Positions 20,150-30,781 are shown, counted from the stretch's first letter. The stretch: DNA of 64,000 bases from Ferruginibacter sp. (GCA_025352695.1 JANXSK010000144.1:1-64000); one strand, 5' to 3'. A program made the numbers and translations. The notes: a model not told the origin generated them from the sequence alone.

Positions 20150-20241
20150 AATCACCTTAATTAAACGGTATTGATTGGTATTTTAATTTTTAACTACAAT
20201 AATTGTAACGGCTGCTAGCCGTTTGAAACTAAATAAATAGC

Positions 20242-20958
20242 ATGAAATTTTATCAAACTTTATATCTTTTACTTTGCATATTTTTATTTGCTTCTTTTAA
20301 AGTGTTAGCGCAGGATACAGCACAAGTATATCTTTTAAAACCTGCTGCTACAAATAATACAGGCAAATATAAAAGTCATTATTTTAAACCCGCCGGTGTT
20401 ATTATTTCCGGTACGTTTATATTGTATGGTTCGTTAAAACCTGCAATCAGTGGTATACAAAGAATAGATACTGATATCATGACATCTGTAAAAACAAATT
20501 ATCCCAATTTTCATACAAGAGCCGATGATTATTTGATGTGGGCACCTACAGCCTCCATATACCTGATGGATGCGATGCATATAAAAACAACACATAGTTT
20601 TACCGAACACCTTATTTTGGATGCAGGCTCAATGGCAATTGCCGGTGGTGTTGGTTTTGTGATGAGAAAGATATCTAAAAATATAGATGTATACAATACT
20701 CAAGATACCAAATTTCCTTCTGGTCATACCACCAATGCATTCAGAGGTGCAGAAATTTTTCGCCAGGAATTTAAAGGTATAAATCCTGTATTAAGTTATA
20801 GCGGTTATCTTGTCGCTACAACGGTTGGCGTGTTGAGGATTTACAATAAAAATCACCAATTAACAGAAGTGTTAGCCGGCGCAGGTTTGGGTATATTATC
20901 TACTAAACTAACGTACTGGGTTTTTGATAAAGTGAAAGATAGGAGGAAGAAAAAATAG
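20242..20958 (+). CDS. PAP2-family phosphatase
   Basis: Signal peptide; KFPSGHTTNAF and RIYNKNHQLTEVLAGAGLG. Confidence 0.85.
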   Translation: MKFYQTLYLLLCIFLFASFKVLAQDTAQVYLLKPAATNNTGKYKSHYFKPAGVIISGTFILYGSLKPAISGIQRIDTDIMTSVKTNYPNFHTRADDYLMWAPTASIYLMDAMHIKTTHSFTEHLILDAGSMAIAGGVGFVMRKISKNIDVYNTQDTKFPSGHTTNAFRGAEIFRQEFKGINPVLSYSGYLVATTVGVLRIYNKNHQLTEVLAGAGLGILSTKLTYWVFDKVKDRRKKK

Positions 20959-21104
20959 TGTTATTTGAAATGTGGGTTATTAGTTTTAAACCTTGAGTGG
21001 CATCCCTCAAATTAAGGTATCCACTAGTTGCCACGATTTAAATTACTATCAAATATAACAGCCTATTTTCCACTTAAAAATCAGTTAGCAATCTCTTTAA
21101 CCTA

Positions 21105-21758
21105 TTATTTTTCTCCTTCCCACTCTTTATAAAACTGGTTTAAATAAGCCTCCATAAACACATGTCTTTGCTCAGCCATTTGCCTGCCGGTAGTAGTATT
21201 CATTTTGCTTTTTAATAATAATAATTTCTCATAAAAATGATTGATGGTAGGGGCAGAACTTTTTTTATAACTTTCTTTTGTCATTGCCAGCGCCGGTGCA
21301 ATAGCCGGATTATATATTTCCCTATTTTTGAAACCTCCATAATTAAAAGCCCTTGCAATACCAATGGCACCCAACGCATCTAACCTGTCAGCATCCTGTA
21401 CCACATTTAGTTCCGGGCTGCTAAAACTAGCAGTAAAATTTCCACCTTTAAATGAAATATGCCTGATAATATTTTCTACTTGCTCAATTATTTTGTCAGG
21501 TACTTGTATGGATTGTAAAAATTGTGTTGCTTTTGCAGGGCCTATTTCTTCATCATCATTATTAAATTTAGCATCCGCTATATCGTGTAATAATGCAGCT
21601 AGCTCAACGATATATAGATTAGCTTTTTCTGCTTTTGCAATGGTAACAGCATTTTTCCAAACCCTTTCAATGTGCCACCAATCGTGGCCACCTTCAGCAT
21701 TTTTCAAGGTTATTTTTACAAAATTTACGGTAGTGTTGATAATTTCTTTCTCAGTCAT
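21105..21758 (-). CDS. HD-domain phosphohydrolase
   Basis: GGHDWWHIERVW, LLHDIADAKF, VQDADRLDALGAIGIARAF. Confidence 0.92.
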   Translation of the reverse strand: MTEKEIINTTVNFVKITLKNAEGGHDWWHIERVWKNAVTIAKAEKANLYIVELAALLHDIADAKFNNDDEEIGPAKATQFLQSIQVPDKIIEQVENIIRHISFKGGNFTASFSSPELNVVQDADRLDALGAIGIARAFNYGGFKNREIYNPAIAPALAMTKESYKKSSAPTINHFYEKLLLLKSKMNTTTGRQMAEQRHVFMEAYLNQFYKEWEGEK

Positions 21759-22097
21759 AAAATGTATTGTTTTTTTTAAAATTAAACAGCTTTAGTAAGT
21801 TGTTTAACGAATTTGTAATCTACAGAATATCCCAACAGTAACCTCTTTAATAAGCCAATTATTTTATAAAAAATCAGTGCCAGCAAAAGTTATTTTAAAA
21901 ATAAAATAACCCTTTAAATATCTTAACAGGTAAGTTTAAAATGTAATAAAAATTAAAAGTGTTTATATTGGCATCCGTTTGGCTATAATTACGATAAGAT
22001 CTTACAGCTTTGGTAAAAAAGGAAACATTTTGAGAATAAATTTGTTTTTATAACTATTCTCCAAAAATTGTAAATTTATTTACACAAATAAAATCAA

Positions 22098-23360
22098 ATG
22101 AAAATAGTAATAATAGGAGGCGGTTTTGCAGGTGTTATTTTGGCAAAATCATTGGCCAATAAACACGAATTTGAAGTAACGCTCGTAGATAAGAATAATT
22201 ATAATTTTTTCCCTCCTTTAATTTACCAGGTTGCAACAGCTTATTTAGAACCAACGAGTATTAGTTATCCGTTTCGAAAATTATTTTCTGGAAAGACGAA
22301 CCTCTATTTTCGGTTAGGTGAAGTAAAAAAAATAGTGCCGGCAGAGAATAAAATAGTTTTGAATGATGGTGAATTAATTTATGATAAGCTTGTATTTGCA
22401 ACTGGTGCAGAAACCAATTATTTTGGTATTGAAAATGTAAAACAACATGCTATCCCAATGAAAACATTGGATGATGCGCTGGAAATGCGTAATAGATTGT
22501 TAGAGCAGATGGAGAAGGCTACTGTTAGTACAGATGTAGAGGAAGTGAAACAATTACTTACACTTGTAATTGCGGGAGCTGGACCAACCGGGGTAGAACT
22601 TGCTGGCATGTTTGCCGAAATGAAAAATGGTATTTTTAGAAAAGAATATCCAGCGTTGTCTGGCAAAGGCGGCGATATATATCTGGTAGATGGCGGCAGT
22701 GCAGTGTTGGCAACAATGAGCTTACAATCGCAACAGGATACTTTTGAAGCCCTTACAAAACTGGGAGTAAAAATAAAATTAAACTACCAGGTAAAAGATT
22801 ATGTGGAAGGTAAAGTTTTATTTAGCAATGGAGAAAGTATAGCTACCAAAAGTTTGATTTGGGCAGCAGGAGTTACCGCTTCTATTTTTGAAGGATTGCC
22901 TGCAGAAAGTTACGGAAGGGGCAGAAGAATGTTGGTAGATGAACACAATAAATTAAAAGGAACTGAAAATATTTATGCTATGGGCGATACCTGTTTACAA
23001 ACAACAGATACACATTTTCCTAACGGGCATCCTCAGGTTGCCCAAGTTGCAATTCAGCAGGGAATAAACCTTGCAAAAAACTTTCAATCATTGATAAATG
23101 GCAAACCGTTAAAGGCTTTTATTTATAATGATAAAGGTTCAATGGCCATTATTGGCAGAAACAAGGCCGTGGTTGATTTACCTAAACCAACGCTTCACTT
23201 AAATGGATTTATAGCATGGCTAGCGTGGTTATTTATTCACTTATTATCGCTAATAACTTACCGCAATAGGGTGAGGACTTTTTGGAACTGGATGATTGCC
23301 TATTTTACCAAAGATCAATCTTTGAGAATGATTATACGGCCGGCAAAAAAAATAGGATAA
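22098..23360 (+). CDS. ndh: Type II NADH dehydrogenase (NAD(P)/FAD-dependent oxidoreductase)
   Basis: VIIGGGFAGVILAK, VIAGAGPTGVELAGMFAEM, IWAAGV, IYAMGDTC, C-terminal HLLSLITYRNRVRTFWNW. Confidence 0.92.
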   Translation: MKIVIIGGGFAGVILAKSLANKHEFEVTLVDKNNYNFFPPLIYQVATAYLEPTSISYPFRKLFSGKTNLYFRLGEVKKIVPAENKIVLNDGELIYDKLVFATGAETNYFGIENVKQHAIPMKTLDDALEMRNRLLEQMEKATVSTDVEEVKQLLTLVIAGAGPTGVELAGMFAEMKNGIFRKEYPALSGKGGDIYLVDGGSAVLATMSLQSQQDTFEALTKLGVKIKLNYQVKDYVEGKVLFSNGESIATKSLIWAAGVTASIFEGLPAESYGRGRRMLVDEHNKLKGTENIYAMGDTCLQTTDTHFPNGHPQVAQVAIQQGINLAKNFQSLINGKPLKAFIYNDKGSMAIIGRNKAVVDLPKPTLHLNGFIAWLAWLFIHLLSLITYRNRVRTFWNWMIAYFTKDQSLRMIIRPAKKIG

Positions 23361-23372
23361 GTTTTTATTATT

Positions 23373-24830
23373 CTAAAACTCCGCCTTCACCAACTCATAC
23401 AAACGTTCCATCTTATTGCATTGTCTTAAATAAATTGCATGGTTGATGGGATTGGGATAATATTTTTTTTCTTCTGAAAGATCAAATACAGCAGTAATTT
23501 GTAAGGCCTGTAACCCAAGTATTATTGCGCCAAATGCAGCACTTTCTTTAATTTCGGAAACAATCACCGGAAGGTTAAACAGGTCGGCAAGCAGTTGCAC
23601 CCAAAACTCACTGTCTGTAAATCCACCACTTGCATAAATGATACTTACAGTTGTCTTCTCCATTAAAATTTTTGCAATACTGTAGGTGTTATAAACGATC
23701 GCTTCTAGCGCAGCTCTAACAAGGTGAGCAGTGTTGTGTTCAATACTTAAATTCCACCATACCGCTCTTGCATCGGAGTTCCAAAGTGGCGCTCTTTCTC
23801 CTAATAGGTAAGGTAGCAATAATAAGCCGTCGCTGCCGGGCGCAATTGTTTTTGCCATGTTTACAAATTGCTGGTAAGAAAGATCATTTTGCAGTATTTT
23901 TTCTTTCAGCCATTGCAACACAATAGCGCCATTGTTACTTGCACCACCTGTAATATATTGATCGCCGTGCAGGTGGTAGCAAAAGGTACGCATACCGGCA
24001 TCTGTTATCGGTTGTTTTGTTACAACTCTTACAGCACTGCTTGTTCCAATGGTAACAGCCATAGAACCTTTAACTGTTGCACCGCTGCCAAGGTTAGCAA
24101 GTGCGCCATCACTACTGCCAATTACAAAAGCAGTTTGTTTAAAAGCAACAAGGCTTTTATGTAGTTCGTTGGTTTTATCGATTGTCAAATATTCAATGTG
24201 CGTTGTAGCAACTATTGTAGATAATTTTGTTTCATCAACACCGGTATAAGTTAAAATAGGGTGATCCCATTCCAGCAAATTGGTGTTTAGTAGTCCAGTT
24301 GCTGATGCAATGGCAGTATCGATGATATATTTTTCAAACAGTCTATGAAAAATAAATTCTTTAATACCTATGAATTTTGAGGTGTTGTAAAAAAGTACTG
24401 GTTCCTTTTCTTTAAACCAACATAATTTACAAAATGGCGACATGGCATGTATGGGAACGCCTGATGCCTGATAAAATTTTTTTCCCTCTGCGGTTTCTTT
24501 AAATTGCACAGCTAATTCACTGGCCCGGTTATCGGCCCAAATAATGCAATTAGTTAAAGGATTATTTTTTTTATCCATCAACAGCAAACTGTGCATGGCC
24601 GCAGAAAAGCTAATAAGTACGGGGTTATCCTGCCTTAATTGTAGTGCAATAGTATTGAGGCAATTAATAACTGCTTTTAATATTTCATTGGGATTCTGTT
24701 CACACTGGTTTTTCTGCGGGTGTGTTATAGGATAAGCGATTGAATGCTGTGCCAATACGCTGCCCGTTGTTGAAAAAGCTACAGCTTTTGTTGACGTAGT
24801 GCCGATATCAATCCCAATATAGTAATCCAT
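23373..24830 (-). CDS. FGGY-family carbohydrate kinase (gluconokinase-like)
   Basis: YYIGIDIGTTSTKAVAF, WADNRA, TGLLNTNLLEWD, GSSDGALANLGSGA, YLLGERAPLW, YASGGFTDSEFW. Confidence 0.9.
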   Translation of the reverse strand: MDYYIGIDIGTTSTKAVAFSTTGSVLAQHSIAYPITHPQKNQCEQNPNEILKAVINCLNTIALQLRQDNPVLISFSAAMHSLLLMDKKNNPLTNCIIWADNRASELAVQFKETAEGKKFYQASGVPIHAMSPFCKLCWFKEKEPVLFYNTSKFIGIKEFIFHRLFEKYIIDTAIASATGLLNTNLLEWDHPILTYTGVDETKLSTIVATTHIEYLTIDKTNELHKSLVAFKQTAFVIGSSDGALANLGSGATVKGSMAVTIGTSSAVRVVTKQPITDAGMRTFCYHLHGDQYITGGASNNGAIVLQWLKEKILQNDLSYQQFVNMAKTIAPGSDGLLLLPYLLGERAPLWNSDARAVWWNLSIEHNTAHLVRAALEAIVYNTYSIAKILMEKTTVSIIYASGGFTDSEFWVQLLADLFNLPVIVSEIKESAAFGAIILGLQALQITAVFDLSEEKKYYPNPINHAIYLRQCNKMERLYELVKAEF

Positions 24831-25225
24831 GATATGCTCAAATAATTTAATCTTCGTTGGTGTAGGTTAGTTACAAAAATAGCTGTTAACCTTTTAAAAC
24901 AGCTTGAATAAAAATTAGTTTCTATTATTTTACTGAAGTAGAAATAAAAGCATTTAAAATGTACAATTAAATATCTTTATAGTTTAATTGTCGTTCTCAC
25001 ATATCATTCACTTCATTCAGACTAACAGTTAAAATAGTTTTTGTAACCAGAATTACTAAACGATTTACTAAAATAAAAAATGCCATCTTAATCAAGCTTT
25101 CAATATTAATAACTAAATTATTAGTCAGCTAACATTTATTAATCTAACTGATAAAATGACACTAAAGATTAAATTTGGCTACGCTTTTTATACTTCAATT
25201 TTAATTTTGATCAATACATAATATT

Positions 25226-26161
25226 ATGAAAAATTTTTATTTAGTTATTTTACTACTATGCTTTTTGCAAGTTATTTATGCACAGCAACCGTTAAAAAAT
25301 AAGGTATTGATATTTGCTTCTTTTAGAGGTAATGGAGAAGATGGACTTCATTTGGCTTATAGTGAAGATGGATACAAATGGACTGCATTAAAAGGAGATA
25401 GTTCTTTTCTTACCCCTACAGTTAGTAAAGATAAGTTGATGAGAGATCCTTGTATTATTAAGGGAGCAGATGGATTATTTCATATGGTATGGACGGTGAG
25501 CTGGAATGATAAGGGTATTGGATATGCCAGTTCAAAAGATCTTGTGCATTGGACAGAACAACACTTTATTCCTGTAATGCAGCAGGAGGCAACGGCGTTG
25601 AATTGCTGGGCACCGGAAATTATTTATGATGAACTTAATGGTTATTATATGATCTATTGGTCAACTACCATACCAGGCAGATTTGCTTTTGGTGATACCA
25701 GTGGAGATGATAAATACAATCATCGTTTATACTATGTAACAACCCGTGATTTTAAAACGTACACTACAGCGAAACTGTTGTACGATCAACGTTTTAATGT
25801 TATTGATGCTACAATTCAAAAGGACGGAAACAGGTTTGTTTTATTTTTAAAAGATGAAACGTTAAAGCCGGTACCACAAAAAAATATTCGTATTGTAATT
25901 AGTGATAGCCTTACAGAAGGCTATGGAAAACCATCTGTTCCAATTACTGGTAACTATTGGGCAGAAGGTCCTACAGTAATTAAACTTGATAAAAAATGGA
26001 TTGTTTATTTTGATAAATATACCGAAAAAAAATATGGTGCTTTAGTATCAACTGACCTTGTAAACTGGAAAGATATTTCTAATGAAATTAGTTTTCCAAA
26101 AGGAACAAGACATGGCACTGTCTTTAGTATTTCCAAAGCAGAATTTAACAAGTTTTTTTAA
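25226..26161 (+). CDS. Glycoside hydrolase family 43-like exported protein
   Basis: Signal peptide; MRDPCIIKGADGLFHMVWT, GIGYASSKDLVHWTEQ, CWAPEIIYDELNGYYMIYWST, IDATIQKDG, EGPTVIKL: five-blade propeller pattern. Confidence 0.88.
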   Translation: MKNFYLVILLLCFLQVIYAQQPLKNKVLIFASFRGNGEDGLHLAYSEDGYKWTALKGDSSFLTPTVSKDKLMRDPCIIKGADGLFHMVWTVSWNDKGIGYASSKDLVHWTEQHFIPVMQQEATALNCWAPEIIYDELNGYYMIYWSTTIPGRFAFGDTSGDDKYNHRLYYVTTRDFKTYTTAKLLYDQRFNVIDATIQKDGNRFVLFLKDETLKPVPQKNIRIVISDSLTEGYGKPSVPITGNYWAEGPTVIKLDKKWIVYFDKYTEKKYGALVSTDLVNWKDISNEISFPKGTRHGTVFSISKAEFNKFF

Positions 26162-26214
26162 ATAGAATCTAAATGTAAGGGGCTAATAACTTTAATTAAT
26201 CTAGATGAATTACC

Positions 26215-26638
26215 GGATTGGAATGGATGGGACGAGGTCCTTACCTTGTTTGTAAAAATCGTTTAAAAGGGCAGCAGTTTGGTGTATGGCAAAAAATATA
26301 ATAATAGTATTATTGGCGAAAGCTGCTATTATCCGGAGTTTAAAGGATATCATGCAGCACTTTATTGGGTAGTAAATGAAAATAAAGAATCGTCTTTCAT
26401 TAAAAACAAAGAAGAAAATATTTTTCTTCGAATGCAGCAACCACTTAAGCGGGTTGAAACAAACAATAACAAAGTTAGTATAGCTTTTGCAGAAGGTATC
26501 ATTTGATTTATGAATGCCATTAGGCCAATTGAATCCAAATTTAAATCGACTGATAAAATGGGGCCGCAAAGCCAGCTAAACATACAGTTGAATCATTTAC
26601 ATGTTAAAGGGAATTTATGGTTTGATTTCAGACCTTAA
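26215..26638 (+). pseudogene. Decayed C-terminal fragment of a GH2 beta-galactosidase-like gene
   Basis: Frame 1 from 26215: GLEWMGRGPYLVCKNRLKGQQFGVWQK, then a frameshift at the A-run ~26290 into frame 2: YNNSIIGESCYYPEFKGYHAALYWVV...ENIFLRMQQP...AFAEGII, in-frame TGA (26504-26506), then FMNAIRPIESKFKSTDKMGPQSQLNIQLNHLHVKGNLWFDFRP, TAA 26636-26638. Resembles the GH2 C-terminal domain (EWxGRGPY...WKNRLKG...YPEFKGYHAxxYW...). Confidence 0.82.
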
Positions 26639-26988
26639 TTTTTTTATTATTAGCTGTTGTTTTGTAGCACATGAATAAAGATATCGCAATATATTTTTTA
26701 AAAAAAAGTACATTTTGAAAAATAGATTGGTGATAAATTTATTATCACATGGTATTTTAAACAAAATAAGTTGGTACAATGCTTCATAGATGTGCAATTA
26801 AATTTTAATAATAACGTTGTGGTTAATGACATTATTAAGTGATGTAAAACCACCTGCAAAAAGTATAAAATATGTTGTGTTACAGGTTCAAAATTATTTG
26901 ATAAAATTTTAAATAATCGGTTGAAGTAAGTATTTAAAATTTTAAAACTACCCGATAGTTTTGAACAATTATCCAATAACCATTTACT

Positions 26989-29900
26989 ATGAAGAATTAC
27001 CAATTTTTTGGTGTGATTAAATATGCAATCACAGGATTTATCCTGGGGATACTGCTCATAATTATTGGGGTGCTGTTAAATTATAATAGCGGTTTCCATG
27101 GAGCATGGTTTCATATTTTTGATTACGCTCCAGACTTTGTGATCATTGCTTTTTCCCCTATTTTTTTAAGTTTACTTTTTTATCTTTTTGGTTTTCGACG
27201 AGAACAATACGAAATATCTACTCAACAAATAAAATCCAGTTTATTTAATGAACAAAAAATTAATTCAGTTTCTGACCAGCAATTAAAAGTACTGGCTAAA
27301 GTTGTTGCTCAGGTAAATGAAGCAATTATTATTACAGATTGCAATGGAAAAGTGGAATGGATAAATGAAGGCTTTACAAAAATTAATGGGTTTATACTGG
27401 AAGAGGTAAAAGGAAAGGAATTAAACAATGTCATATATGGTTCAATAACAAATAAAGAAGTTATAAAGCGTATAGCTGAAAAATTGATTATTGGAGAGTC
27501 TGTAATGGAGGAATTACAAACCTATAACAAGAATGGTACTCCAATCTGGCTATCTTTAAGTATCAAGCCAATTTTTGATGATACCGGGGAAATTGTAAAT
27601 TTTATTTCCATTCAAAATAATATTACAAGTCGTAAGGGCAAAGAAATTTCTATTGAAGCATTGTATAAGGAGGTAGCGAATTATAAATTTGCACTGGATC
27701 AATCTGCCATTGTAATGATATTTAATATACATGGAAAAATTATTCATATTAATAGAAAATTTTGTGAAATAAATGAATTGGCAGAAGATGAGTTATTAGG
27801 AAATGATTACAGGTCTATTAGCATTAGTATGAGAGATAAAAGTATTGTAAACCCAATCTGGAAAGCATTACAGGAAGGCAATACATGGAAGGGAGAATTG
27901 GTTAACCGTAATAAAAATGGTAAATTATACTGGGCAGATACAACGATTGTTCCACTGATAGATGCAGCGGGTATGCCTTACCAGTTTCTTGCAATACAGC
28001 ATGATATTACTGAAAGGAAAGAATTGGAAATTCAGTTGATTGCTAATAAAAATAAATTACACCAGGCCATGCAAATTGCACAACTTGGCTCATGGGAGTT
28101 ATATGCTGATGGAAAATTTATTTTATCTACCGAATTAAGACAACTTTATCATTTTCCTTTGGAGGGTGATATTTTAATTGATGAATTCTTCAATAATATT
28201 CATACCCAAGATGTAGATATTGTTAAAGAAAAGATTGCCTTAAGTCAAAATAGTCTTCAATTAGAAGAAGTTGAGTATCGTTATTATATTAATGGAGTGT
28301 TGCATTATATAATTTCAAATATTTATCCTCATCTGGATGTTACAGGTAATTGCATAGGCGCATTTGGAACAGTACAGGATAATACTGCTGCAAAATTATC
28401 AGCGCTTGCTTTAAAGAAAAGTGAAACAGAAAAATCAGTTATTTTAAATAATACCCAAACAGTTATTTGTTTGCATGATATGAATGGTGTTATAATTGAT
28501 ATAAATAATACCGCAGAAAGAATGAGTGGTTTTAGTAAAAACGAGATCATTGGACTTAGTTTAAAATTGATTATTTCTCCCGAATATACAACCGAATTTG
28601 ATGAATATATTCACACCATCAATAACAATCCGACAGCTAACGGCATTTTTAATATTTATACTAAAAACGGAAACAAAAAGGTATGGCTGTATCAAAATAC
28701 AGTGTATGCAAATGAAGGCAATCAGCCCTATGTAATTGCTAGTGCTATTGATATTACAGAATCTGTAAAAGCACAAAATGAAGTAGAGCGACAACAGCAG
28801 TTTATTCGCCAGATTATAAACAATAGCCCAAGTGTAATTTTTATGATCAATGCACAAAGGCAGATTATGCTTGCTAATAAAACTTTTGCAAACTATTATC
28901 CTTACAATGAAAAGGAAACTCCATTTGCTAAAAAATTATCGCATGGTGCAGAGGATATTTTTTTTGGTGATATGGATAGCCTTTTTGAAATGGAAGACGG
29001 ACAAATGATTACGCTGGAAGGAAGTTTGAACAATCCGGCAACAGATACCTCCTGCTGGTTTAACATCATAAATAAATGTTTTAAAGAAAAAAATGGCGAA
29101 AAATATATTCTGGGCTTTGGTATGGATATTACTGGAAGGCACCAGGTAGAAACAGATTTGATTGCAGCAAATGAAATGGTTAAAAAAACTTTAAAAGTTA
29201 AGGATGCTTTTATTAGCAATATGAGCCATGAAATAAGAACGCCATTGAATGCCGTAATTGGATTTACGGATTTACTTTTAGAAACCAGCTTAAATAGTAA
29301 ACAAGCAGCATATGTTGATATTGTAAAAACAGCTTCTGGAAACCTGTTAGCACTTATCAATAATATTCTTGTTTTTACTAAAATTGAATCCAGTAATCTT
29401 GTATTAGAAAGTCATCCCATGAGTATTATAAAAATAATCAATGATGTAATAAAAATACTTGAACCCCAGGCTACGGTTAAGGGGATATCAGTAACTAAGA
29501 TGCTTGATGATACGCTTCCACCTATTGTATTAGGTGATCCTTTACGTTTATCACAGGTATTATTTAACATAATTGAAAATGCAGTAAAATTTACAGATAC
29601 CGGCACTATTGATATTACCTGTAAGCTGGTAAATGAAGCCGATAAACTAAAGGATCATATTGCTTTTTCAATAAGAGATTCGGGTATTGGTGTAGCAAAT
29701 GAAAAGCAAACGGATATTTTTGAACGCTTTACACAGGGTAATCAGGATACCCAACTTTTGTATGGTGCTTTAGGTTTAGAATTAAGTATTGCTAAGCGTA
29801 TTGTTGAGCTTTATGGAGGTACTTTTACAATCGAAATCGACCTTGATAAAGGTACTACTTTTAATTTTATGCTTCCTTTTAATAAGTGTATTGATACACC

Positions 29901-30366
29901 GTATCTTAATGAGTTAAAATCTGTAAATGGGGAGCGTATATTATCTATTAATAAAGCAATTCGTATTTTACTTGTAGAAGATAACAGCATCAATGCAATG
30001 TTAGCCACACAGGTATTAACAAAAAGGGGATTTACATTGGTACATGTTTTAAACGGACAACTTGCGGTAGAAGCAGTACAACAACAGTACTTTGATTTGA
30101 TATTGATGGATATTCAGATGCCTGTGATGGATGGCATTGAAGCAACAAAAACTATCCGTCAATTAAATGGTACTGTAGCAAATATTCCAATTATTGCTAT
30201 GACAGCTCATTCATTGCATGGCAAAATGCAGCATTGTTATAATACAGGTATGAATGGTTATGTGGCCAAACCTTTTAAGGCTAGAGATTTATTTAATTCA
30301 ATTAGTGAAGTAATAAAAAGCAGTAGCTACAACAATGCTGAATTGAGTAGCCCAATAATAGTTTAA
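26989..30366 (+). CDS. Membrane-anchored multi-PAS hybrid sensor histidine kinase / response regulator
   Basis: Two N-terminal TM segments, repeated PAS/PAC segments (WINEGFTKINGF; ITERKE), HisKA MSHEIRTPLNAVIGF, HATPase N-box, C-terminal REC (ILLVEDNSINAML...LILMDIQMPVMDG...AKPF). Confidence 0.94.
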   Translation: MKNYQFFGVIKYAITGFILGILLIIIGVLLNYNSGFHGAWFHIFDYAPDFVIIAFSPIFLSLLFYLFGFRREQYEISTQQIKSSLFNEQKINSVSDQQLKVLAKVVAQVNEAIIITDCNGKVEWINEGFTKINGFILEEVKGKELNNVIYGSITNKEVIKRIAEKLIIGESVMEELQTYNKNGTPIWLSLSIKPIFDDTGEIVNFISIQNNITSRKGKEISIEALYKEVANYKFALDQSAIVMIFNIHGKIIHINRKFCEINELAEDELLGNDYRSISISMRDKSIVNPIWKALQEGNTWKGELVNRNKNGKLYWADTTIVPLIDAAGMPYQFLAIQHDITERKELEIQLIANKNKLHQAMQIAQLGSWELYADGKFILSTELRQLYHFPLEGDILIDEFFNNIHTQDVDIVKEKIALSQNSLQLEEVEYRYYINGVLHYIISNIYPHLDVTGNCIGAFGTVQDNTAAKLSALALKKSETEKSVILNNTQTVICLHDMNGVIIDINNTAERMSGFSKNEIIGLSLKLIISPEYTTEFDEYIHTINNNPTANGIFNIYTKNGNKKVWLYQNTVYANEGNQPYVIASAIDITESVKAQNEVERQQQFIRQIINNSPSVIFMINAQRQIMLANKTFANYYPYNEKETPFAKKLSHGAEDIFFGDMDSLFEMEDGQMITLEGSLNNPATDTSCWFNIINKCFKEKNGEKYILGFGMDITGRHQVETDLIAANEMVKKTLKVKDAFISNMSHEIRTPLNAVIGFTDLLLETSLNSKQAAYVDIVKTASGNLLALINNILVFTKIESSNLVLESHPMSIIKIINDVIKILEPQATVKGISVTKMLDDTLPPIVLGDPLRLSQVLFNIIENAVKFTDTGTIDITCKLVNEADKLKDHIAFSIRDSGIGVANEKQTDIFERFTQGNQDTQLLYGALGLELSIAKRIVELYGGTFTIEIDLDKGTTFNFMLPFNKCIDTPYLNELKSVNGERILSINKAIRILLVEDNSINAMLATQVLTKRGFTLVHVLNGQLAVEAVQQQYFDLILMDIQMPVMDGIEATKTIRQLNGTVANIPIIAMTAHSLHGKMQHCYNTGMNGYVAKPFKARDLFNSISEVIKSSSYNNAELSSPIIV

Positions 30367-30389
30367 AATAAATAAGAAAACCGTACGCT

Positions 30390-30746
30390 ATGGAACAGCC
30401 TATTATGGCAATTGACCTCACCTACCTTTATTCACTTACAGGGGGCAATAAATCTTTTGAACAATTACTTTTAACAAGAACTGTAATTGATGTAAATAAT
30501 ATTATTGCTGATTTAGATAAATCATGGATAGAAAAAGATATTATTGCAATAAGAAAAAATGCGCATTTGCTGGTTTCTTTAGCTGCTATTGTGGGCATGC
30601 CACAGGTAGAAAAATGGAGCAGAGAAATTGACCAGACTTTTGCTGATGGAATTTTTCATCCTGAATTAGCACCTGTAGTTCATTCAATAATTTGGAGCTG
30701 GCCTTCAGCATATTCCCAATTAAACATATTAATTGCAAATAATTAA
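30390..30746 (+). CDS. Hpt-domain phosphotransfer protein
   Basis: 118 aa directly downstream of the hybrid kinase; IDLTYLYSLTGGNKSFEQLLL...IRKNAHLLVSLAAIVGM, with candidate phospho-His at residue 59. Confidence 0.78.
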   Translation: MEQPIMAIDLTYLYSLTGGNKSFEQLLLTRTVIDVNNIIADLDKSWIEKDIIAIRKNAHLLVSLAAIVGMPQVEKWSREIDQTFADGIFHPELAPVVHSIIWSWPSAYSQLNILIANN

Positions 30747-30781
30747 AAATTCCTGTAAGTAAAAATAATAATAAATTTAAT

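Noticed and set aside
21364-21795. 143-aa plus-strand ORF
   Set aside because: Antisense to the HD hydrolase; Ser/Ala/Cys-rich shadow translation.
26210-26569. 119-aa minus-strand ORF (and 26362-26583)
   Set aside because: Shadows of the GH2 fossil; the plus strand gives the recognisable GH2 motifs.
28902-29360. 152-aa minus-strand ORF
   Set aside because: Antisense to the hybrid histidine kinase.
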